Shown in pieces: positions 58,524 through 64,000 of a stretch of DNA of 64,000 bases. Position 1 is the stretch's first letter. Each line of letters opens with the position of its first letter. The position numbers were made by a program, and so were the translations under genes. The DNA is from JANLQX01 sp031368215 (GTDB lineage: Bacteria > Actinomycetota > Acidimicrobiia > Acidimicrobiales > JANYDT01), in NCBI GenBank assembly GCA_031368215.1, contig JANLRD010000041.1, forward strand, positions 1 through 64,000, given 5' to 3'. The notes under the pieces were generated by a model. That model saw only the letters and a program-made list of their open reading frames with translations, searched no databases and was not told the DNA's origin.

Positions 58524-59171
58524 TCACTTGGGTGACGGCGACTTGGTGCAGCGACCGCCGTAGGCCAGTACAGAACCGTCGCCGACCTGGTCGAGTCCGA
58601 GGCGGCCGAGTGCCCCGGGAGCCGCTTCGATCGCCGTTCGGTAGGTCGCCTTCGGAGCGTAGATCGGGCAGTTGTCGCAATTCCCCTCACGCTTCATAAA
58701 CGCCGTGCCGACGATGAGGCCCTTCTCATCGGTCCATGCGATCGACAGGTCCATCGGCACGGTCTTCATCCAGAACCCGTCATTCGACGGCGCTGCGAAG
58801 TGGAAGATCATCGCGTCATACCCGGCGAAGTTCGTCCGCTGCATCATGCCCTGTGCCTGCTCGGCCACCTTCAGGGCCAACATGGCACAGCCTTCGAACA
58901 CTTTGCGCGGCTTGCCCCGCTTGACCGTCTTCGGCGGGGTCACCGTGAAGCGCACCTCGCGGTACGCGCCCGAGCCATCGAACAACTTGACCGACGACGG
59001 TTTCAAGTCGTGGAGTGCTCCCGGTGCGCTCGCGAGCACGGAGGTCATCGGGTTCGTGGTGTCGGCACGAGCGCCGGAGCATCCGAACGAGAGGAGTGCA
59101 ATGGCGGCGGCGATCACCGCAACGAGAGACACCCTCCGCGCCCGCAGTTGACGAATCGACGGAGCGTTCAT
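58524..59171 (-). CDS. DUF192 lipoprotein
   Basis: 215 residues. A signal peptide ends in a lipobox (LLSFGCSGA), so the mature protein should be lipid-anchored at the outer face of the membrane. The DUF192 core includes QGMMQRTNFAGYDAMIFHF and FWMKTVPMDLSIAWTDEKGLIV. The family has no agreed function. The gene follows panB by 47 nt on the same strand; its stop is 46 nt from the rpsF promoter box. Confidence 0.82.
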   Translation of the reverse strand: MNAPSIRQLRARRVSLVAVIAAAIALLSFGCSGARADTTNPMTSVLASAPGALHDLKPSSVKLFDGSGAYREVRFTVTPPKTVKRGKPRKVFEGCAMLALKVAEQAQGMMQRTNFAGYDAMIFHFAAPSNDGFWMKTVPMDLSIAWTDEKGLIVGTAFMKREGNCDNCPIYAPKATYRTAIEAAPGALGRLGLDQVGDGSVLAYGGRCTKSPSPK

Positions 59172-59218
59172 GCCACCGAATCTACGGCGGTCCGGGAAAC
59201 GCAGACGCGCCGACGTCC

Positions 59219-60241
59219 TCAGCGGCTGCCGTAGAGCCCGGCGAGGAACTCCTCGGCCTGGTCGCCGAGCCCGGCCACGCAGGTCAGTTCGGCCAGATCG
59301 GCGCCGTCGTCGGGGCCGCCGACAGTGAACACATGATGTCGGGCCTCCAGCGCGGCTACGAGCGCCGGGGACGCAGGATAGGACTCCGCGACGGACGGGA
59401 ACGAGCCGGACCGCACGTCATCCACGTATGTCGCGACCGCCGTCTGAGCGGAGCGACCGAGCTCGGCGTAGCGCCGCACGAACTTCGGCGCGAGGCGGTC
59501 TTCGAAACCCAGGAGGTCGTGCCACACCAGAACCTGGCCGTCGCACGCCGGTCCAGCGCCGATGCCGATGGTCGGGATCGTCAGCACTGCCGAAACCTCT
59601 GCGGCAAGCGCGTCGGGAACGGCTTCGAGCACGATCGCAAAGCACCCTGCAGCCTGCAGAGCGAGGGCATCGGCAATCAGTACGCCGGCATCGTCAGCGG
59701 CCTTTCCCTGCACCTTGAACCCACCGAAGGCGTTGATCGATTGCGGTGTCAGGCCGAGGTGACCCATCACCGGGATCTCCGCGTCGAGAATCGCCCGGAT
59801 CATAGGTAGGCGCTTCGTGCCGCCTTCGAGCTTCACCGAGCCGGCACCGGCCCGGATCAGGGTCGCAGCATTGCGGACGGTCTCCTCCGTCGACACGTGG
59901 TAGCTCATCCACGGCAGATCGCCGACGACAAGCGGTCGGGCATGCTCACAACCTGCCGCCTCCGACTGTGCCAGCCCTCGGGCGACCGCCGCAGTGTGAT
60001 GGGCGATGTCGTCGACGGTCACCGAAAGCGTGTCGTCGTAGCCGAGCATCACCATCGCCACCGAGTCGCCGACCAGGATGAGGTCGGCTCCGCCACGATG
60101 GGCAATGCGAGCCGACGGCGCGTCGTAGGCCGTGATCATGGCGAGGCGGGCAACCGTCGGGGAATCCGTCCTGGGCGACAGACGGGGCTGCTTGCGGGCC
60201 TGCACGCTGGGGGCAGTCGTGCGACGAAGCGGGTTCGACAT
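59219..60241 (-). CDS. panB: 3-methyl-2-oxobutanoate hydroxymethyltransferase
   Basis: 340 residues, about 60 longer than E. coli PanB. Conserved metal and substrate segments include ITAYDAPSARIA, ILVGDSVAMVMLGYDDTLSVT, VKLEGG and IGIGAGPACDGQVLVWHD. It makes ketopantoate for pantothenate and CoA. The extra length is an N-terminal arm of about 30 residues and a C-terminal extension (HHVFTVGGPDDGADLAELTC...). Start at ATG 60241; no panC or panD is adjacent. Confidence 0.93.
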   Translation of the reverse strand: MSNPLRRTTAPSVQARKQPRLSPRTDSPTVARLAMITAYDAPSARIAHRGGADLILVGDSVAMVMLGYDDTLSVTVDDIAHHTAAVARGLAQSEAAGCEHARPLVVGDLPWMSYHVSTEETVRNAATLIRAGAGSVKLEGGTKRLPMIRAILDAEIPVMGHLGLTPQSINAFGGFKVQGKAADDAGVLIADALALQAAGCFAIVLEAVPDALAAEVSAVLTIPTIGIGAGPACDGQVLVWHDLLGFEDRLAPKFVRRYAELGRSAQTAVATYVDDVRSGSFPSVAESYPASPALVAALEARHHVFTVGGPDDGADLAELTCVAGLGDQAEEFLAGLYGSR

Positions 60242-60361
60242 GTTCGGTTCTCCTCACGTCCAGGGCACGTACGGCTCCCGGCGTCTACTCACCATAACGA
60301 CTGCGACGGCGAATGTCATTCCCGGCATCCGTGTCGATGACGCGTCCAGGTGGTCACTGGG

Positions 60362-60367
60362 TAGCGT
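60362..60367 (+). promoter_or_regulatory. -10 box for zinc-ribbon-like gene (leaderless type)
   Basis: TAGCGT, 6 nt, then GTG at 60374. Confidence 0.45.
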
Positions 60368-60373
60368 GAGGGG

Positions 60374-60571
60374 GTGGCTCTGAACCGTTGCGACAGCTGT
60401 GGATCGGATGGCACGGGCGACGGTGATCTCGTCAGCGTGCAGCGGGTGTACCTCGTCGCCCCGCCGGAGGGGACGGTCGGCACCGATGAGATGCGCGTTC
60501 TCGACGACATCGAACTGTGGTGCTTCGTGTGCCGCTCGATGTACCCGCACGCAGGCGTCGAGACCGAGTAG
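60374..60571 (+). CDS. Small zinc-ribbon-like protein
   Basis: 65 residues. Two CxxC pairs, CDSC and CFVC, separated by about 40 residues suggest a zinc ribbon. No family is recognised. It is divergent from panB and has its own leaderless-type promoter. Start GTG at 60374. Confidence 0.6.
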   Translation: MALNRCDSCGSDGTGDGDLVSVQRVYLVAPPEGTVGTDEMRVLDDIELWCFVCRSMYPHAGVETE

Positions 60572-60596
60572 CCCCGAACCGCGCCGCGACGGGGAG

Positions 60597-60719
60597 TTGC
60601 CGCAGATCAGGGGTTCTGTGCCGCACATGCCCGTTGGTTCCGCAGTTTGAGGCACGAAAGCAGGCGATGTGCGGCGCAGATCGGGCGATGTGCGGCGCAG
60701 GACCCACAAGGTGCGGCAA
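60597..60719. repeat. Iterated-word element, second of the TGCCGCACATCG type
   Basis: Copies: TTGCCGCAGATC (60597), GTGCCGCACATG (60618), inverted CGATGTGCGGCGCAGATC (60665), CGATGTGCGGCGCAG (60685) and AGGTGCGGCAA (60709). The first and last close a large imperfect inverted repeat. It lies in the convergent gap before the PBP stop. Confidence 0.75.
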
Positions 60720-60730
60720 CGACGCGCCCG

Positions 60731-62803
60731 TCAGGGACGGAGCGCGGCGTCGAGCGTCCTGCCAAAGATCCTTGCGGGGAGGCCACCTCCGGTCACCGGG
60801 CCGCCGCCGCCAACGTCGTCCATCGCCCGCTGCCCTTCCGGGTAGCCCACCCAGACACTGACGACGCAACAGTCACCGGGCGTGTAGCCGACGAACCACG
60901 CATCGTGGAAGTTGCTCGTGGTGCCGGTCTTGCCGGCAACGGTCACGTTCGGACGTGCCGCCGCCGCTCCCGTTCCGCGCGACACCACCGCCCGCAGCGC
61001 CTCGTCCACGCCCGCCACGACAGCGGGATCGAACGCCCGCCGACGCTGGGGCGGCTTCACCGTGAGCGAACGGCCCGAAGCCTCGACGACCGAGACGATC
61101 GCCGACGTCGACCGACGCTCGCCCCCATCGGCGAACGTGAGGTACGCGTCCGCCATCTCCAAGGGGCTCACCTCCGCGGTGCCAAGGACCATCGACGGAT
61201 ACCTCGGGATGTCGGAGACCACCCCGGCGCGCGAGGCGGCCGCGGCGACGCGGTCCGGGCCGACGGAGGGATCGAGGACCAGGGCCGCGAATGCTGTGTT
61301 CGCCGACAGCGCCAGTGCGTCTCGAAGCGTGAGCATCCCATAGGACTTCCCTCCGTAGTTCCGCACATTCCACGGTCCGCCACCGGCGCCGGCCTCCGCA
61401 AACACCGCATTGGCGGGCGCTGCGTAGACGTCGTCGAGCTTCTTACCGGCCTCGAGCGCAGCGGCGAGGGCGAAGGGTTTGAACGACGACCCGGCGGGCC
61501 GGCCGCGGCCACCGAAGCCCCGGCCGACGGCGAGGTTCACCTGCGACGCCGACCACGAACGGCCACCGACCATCGCCCGCACGCGGCCGTCACGGTCGAG
61601 GACGACTACAGCCGCCGACGGGGACTCGGGTGACGAGAGCACCCCTGCGTAGGCCGCCTCCTGCGCCGCCCGCTGCATGCGGAGGTCGAGGGTCGTACGG
61701 ACGCGAAGGCCGCGCCGGCCGACCACGTTTGCGCCGTAGGAGTTCACCAACTCGCGCCGGACGTAGTCGACGAAGAACTCCGAACCCGCCGCGCTCGACG
61801 AATACCGCACCCCTCCTTTCGGGGTCGTGCGGGCCAGGACTCCACCGGCGCCGGTGAGCGGAACTGCCTCAGCACTGCGCCTCTCCGCTTCGCTGATCAC
61901 CCCGGTCTCCCGCAGCGCCGAAAGGACGGACGAGCGACGGCGACGGGCGGTCTCCGGGTCACGGGTTGCGTCGGTCGATTCCGGCCCGCGGATGAGCGCC
62001 GCAAGGTAGGCGGCCTCGGCAATGGAGAGGTCCGAGGCCGCCTTCCCGAAATAGGCGTCCGCGGCCGGACCGATCCCGTAGGCGCCCCGGCCGAAATACA
62101 CCGTGTTCAGGTAGCGCTCGAGGATCTCGTCCTTCGAAAGGCGCTGCTCCAGCTTCACCGACAACGCCACCTCGCGGAGCTTGCGTCGCAGAGTCGACTG
62201 GTTGCCGACGTAGACGTTCTTGACGTACTGCTGGGTGATCGTCGACCCGCCCTGGCGAACCGAACCGGACCGAAGCGCCTGCCACAGCGCTCGCCCGATG
62301 CCGACCGGATCGACACCCGAGTGCTCGTAGAAGCGGCGGTCCTCGGCGGCAACCACCGCGTCCCGGGCGACCGGCGCGATCTCGTCGAGCGCGAGTCGCT
62401 CCTCGGACCGTCCAGTGACCACGGTCGCCAGTCGGACGCCGCGAACATCCTCGATGATCAACTGCTGCAGCGGGACGCGAGCCGCCGGAATGCCCGTCGA
62501 TAGCAGAAGAGCGACGAACCCGAGCACGGCCAGCAGAACTACAACGACGCCGAACAGAACGAGGCGAAGCACCAGCCGACGCGCCCGGCGGCCTCGGCGA
62601 CGCGATGGCGGCGGATCTCCGGCGACCTTGGGGCGTCGTCGGCTGGCGGCCTCTGCCGGAGCCGGAGGATCACCGCCACGACCTCGGGCGGAAACCGGGA
62701 GGGTCGGAGCGGCGGCCAGTGCCTTCAGCCCGTCGCCGTGGACGATGAACGGCGGCCGAGACGGAACATCCGGATCAGATGGTTCCAGCGACAATCGGTG
62801 CAC
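60731..62803 (-). CDS. ponA: Class A penicillin-binding protein (PonA1-like)
   Basis: About 690 residues from the likely GTG at 62803; the start is uncertain because no good codon lies between this and the membrane helix. A basic Pro-rich cytoplasmic arm and one helix (VLRLVLFGVVVVLLAVLGFV) are followed by an intact GT51 domain, with EDRRFYEHSGVD, GGSTITQQYVKN and RRKLREVALSVKLE (second Glu present). The transpeptidase has GSSFKP, SANTAF and GKTGTTS. It polymerises and cross-links peptidoglycan. It overlaps the DUF5318 gene by 79 nt, as expected from the Rv0049-ponA1 pairing in mycobacteria. Confidence 0.88.
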   Translation of the reverse strand: MHRLSLEPSDPDVPSRPPFIVHGDGLKALAAAPTLPVSARGRGGDPPAPAEAASRRRPKVAGDPPPSRRRGRRARRLVLRLVLFGVVVVLLAVLGFVALLLSTGIPAARVPLQQLIIEDVRGVRLATVVTGRSEERLALDEIAPVARDAVVAAEDRRFYEHSGVDPVGIGRALWQALRSGSVRQGGSTITQQYVKNVYVGNQSTLRRKLREVALSVKLEQRLSKDEILERYLNTVYFGRGAYGIGPAADAYFGKAASDLSIAEAAYLAALIRGPESTDATRDPETARRRRSSVLSALRETGVISEAERRSAEAVPLTGAGGVLARTTPKGGVRYSSSAAGSEFFVDYVRRELVNSYGANVVGRRGLRVRTTLDLRMQRAAQEAAYAGVLSSPESPSAAVVVLDRDGRVRAMVGGRSWSASQVNLAVGRGFGGRGRPAGSSFKPFALAAALEAGKKLDDVYAAPANAVFAEAGAGGGPWNVRNYGGKSYGMLTLRDALALSANTAFAALVLDPSVGPDRVAAAASRAGVVSDIPRYPSMVLGTAEVSPLEMADAYLTFADGGERRSTSAIVSVVEASGRSLTVKPPQRRRAFDPAVVAGVDEALRAVVSRGTGAAAARPNVTVAGKTGTTSNFHDAWFVGYTPGDCCVVSVWVGYPEGQRAMDDVGGGGPVTGGGLPARIFGRTLDAALRP

Positions 62804-63141
62804 ACCTCGACCACGTAGCACGCGTAGTCCCCACGCTGCTTGGCGAACTGCTCGAGCTCCTTCACCTTCGTGATGCACCTGCCGAACGACGGAAGCCGGC
62901 CGCCGAACACGTACGAGACCGAGACCAGTGCGGTTCCCTCGCAGATCGGGCACGCGTCGGGCATCACGGCGCCGACCGAGACAGCCGCGCGGATGAGCTC
63001 GGGGTGGGCGTCGCAAACATCACGCTTGCCGAGACGGCCCCGGCGGAACTCGTTCACCAGGTGACGCCGTGCGAGCTTGTACTCGATCGTGCCCGAACGT
63101 AGGTCGTCGGCACCTCGGAGGGCATTGGCGCGGAACGACAC
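62725..63141 (-). CDS. DUF5318 protein
   Basis: 138 residues. Landmarks match the actinobacterial DUF5318 family (Rv0049-like): VCDAHPELIRAA, CPIC, VSVSYVFGG, and CTDCRWNHLIRMF. Two CxxC pairs suggest zinc binding. The family has no known function, but its constant position before ponA1 suggests a cell-wall role. Start GTG at 63141, with TAGCCT 7 nt upstream. Confidence 0.82.
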   Translation of the reverse strand: MSFRANALRGADDLRSGTIEYKLARRHLVNEFRRGRLGKRDVCDAHPELIRAAVSVGAVMPDACPICEGTALVSVSYVFGGRLPSFGRCITKVKELEQFAKQRGDYACYVVEVCTDCRWNHLIRMFRLGRRSSSTATG

Positions 63142-63148
63142 GACGGAA

Positions 63149-63154
63149 AGGCTA
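63149..63154 (-). promoter_or_regulatory. -10 box for DUF5318-ponA operon (leaderless type)
   Basis: Minus-strand TAGCCT, 7 nt, then GTG at 63141. Confidence 0.45.
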
Positions 63155-63229
63155 GGCCGTCACTCGCCCAACCCGGGCACACGTCGGCGGCAGGCTTCAC
63201 GGAGGCGCACGAACGGCAAGACTCGTCGC

Positions 63230-63982
63230 ATGTGGAATCTCGCACTTGTCACCGGCGCATCCTCGGGCATCGGCGAATCCTTCGTCCGACAACTCGCCAA
63301 GGCCGGAACCTCGGTCGTCGTGGTCGCCCGGCGCCGCGACCGCCTCGATGCGCTCGCCCGCGAACTCCGCGGTATCGAGGTCCTGCCCGCTGACCTGGCC
63401 ACCGACGATGGCGTCGCGGCCGTCGCGGCCCGTCTGGAGAAGGGCGACGTCGACCTGCTCATCAACAACGCCGGATTCGGCAACAACGGTCCTTTCCACG
63501 AGCTGACCGACGTCAAGGCGGCCGACGAAATCCGGGTGAACGTGCTCGCCCTCGCCCGACTCACGCGAGCTGCCGCGGGTCCGATGGTGGCAAAGGGTCG
63601 CGGCGGCATCCTCAATGTCTCGTCCATCGCGTCCTTCCAGGCGGCGCCCGGATTCGGGAGCTACGCCGCGACCAAGGCATTCGTCACCAACTTCACGGAG
63701 ACCGTCCACGAGGACCTGCGGTCCACGGGTGTCAAGGTGACCGCGCTCTGTCCCGGACTCACCCGCAGCGAGTTCCACTCGACCGCAGACATCGAGGGCC
63801 ACAACAAGTATCCGGCGTTCGTGTGGCAGACCGCCGACGAGGTCGCGGCGTTCGGGCTCAAGGCGCTCGAGCACAACACCTGCATCGCCGTATCCGGTGC
63901 ACCGAACAAAGCTCTGACGAGCATGACGAGTGTGCTCCCCCGTGCGGTCACCCGTCGGCTTTTCGGCCTCTCCCAGCGCTGA
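63230..63982 (+). CDS. Short-chain dehydrogenase/reductase
   Basis: 250 residues. TGASSGIG cofactor loop, NNAG, catalytic Ser in NVSSIASF and YAATK. The C-terminus (NKALTSMTSVLPRAVTRRLF) is typical of the DltE-like or YqjQ-like SDR branch. Substrate unknown. Start ATG at 63230; divergent from DUF5318. Confidence 0.85.
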   Translation: MWNLALVTGASSGIGESFVRQLAKAGTSVVVVARRRDRLDALARELRGIEVLPADLATDDGVAAVAARLEKGDVDLLINNAGFGNNGPFHELTDVKAADEIRVNVLALARLTRAAAGPMVAKGRGGILNVSSIASFQAAPGFGSYAATKAFVTNFTETVHEDLRSTGVKVTALCPGLTRSEFHSTADIEGHNKYPAFVWQTADEVAAFGLKALEHNTCIAVSGAPNKALTSMTSVLPRAVTRRLFGLSQR

Positions 63983-64000
63983 GGCGCTCGGTGCCCACAG

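Overview
The window is GC-rich, densely packed chromosomal DNA from an actinobacterium. Supporting evidence is a WhiB protein, a pair of ArsA-like ATPases beside it, a DUF5318 gene overlapping a class A penicillin-binding protein, an AAC(2')-type acetyltransferase, and many genes whose -10 box (TAGCGT, TACCCT and similar) lies only 6-10 nt before the start codon, as expected for leaderless mRNAs. Gene content such as the DUF2087 protein, SelA/SelB and the EtfD-like reductase would suit Acidimicrobiia, but that placement is inference.

Layout. 0-11 kb: edge fragment, NUDT19-like Nudix hydrolase, membrane pseudo-protease, PAS-GAF-GGDEF-EAL protein, class A PBP, and selA-selB. 11-17 kb: a surface-sugar block with a membrane protein, a GT-C-like glycosyltransferase, an epimerase, a frameshifted GT2 transferase and a nucleotide-sugar dehydrogenase. 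17-25 kb: alpha/beta hydrolase, WhiB, NfeD-like protein, paired ArsA-like ATPases, receiver-like protein, tRNA-Pro, MazG-like protein, MFS transporter, Rieske protein. 25-31 kb: lysC and asd, an M23 peptidase and two cyclophilins. 31-39 kb: GATase, tRNA-Lys, TPR protein, tRNA-Gly, uridine kinase, EtfD-like Fe-S reductase, CDF transporter and a GH84 enzyme. 39-45 kb: dcd, SDR, an NMT1-type ABC importer, an SRPBCC-DUF3995 fusion, aac(2'). 46-53 kb: dnaB preceded by DnaA-box-like sites, vapBC, DUF2087, a GT/methyltransferase with a DegT aminotransferase, adenosine deaminase, and an ABC exporter remnant. 53-64 kb: metG, an AbiEi-like gene between repeats, the rpsF-ssb-rpsR-rplI operon, panB, a second class A PBP, DUF5318 and an SDR. 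The order DUF5318 - ponA - rpsF - ssb - rpsR - rplI - dnaB resembles the origin-proximal region of mycobacteria (Rv0049-Rv0058), although here dnaB is displaced and on the other strand.

The most unusual content lies between genes. One repeat family (five full copies, one half copy, 22.5-41.2 kb) starts 2-9 nt after a stop codon, always in the orientation of the gene it follows, and can form two hairpins whose base changes largely keep pairing. A second class of element consists of one short word repeated several times in both orientations, with a different word at different loci (38.98, 40.16, 52.94, 55.34, 56.44 and 60.60 kb). Several gene 3' ends are also duplicated just beyond their stop codons. 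No phage, insertion sequence, CRISPR array or rRNA was seen.
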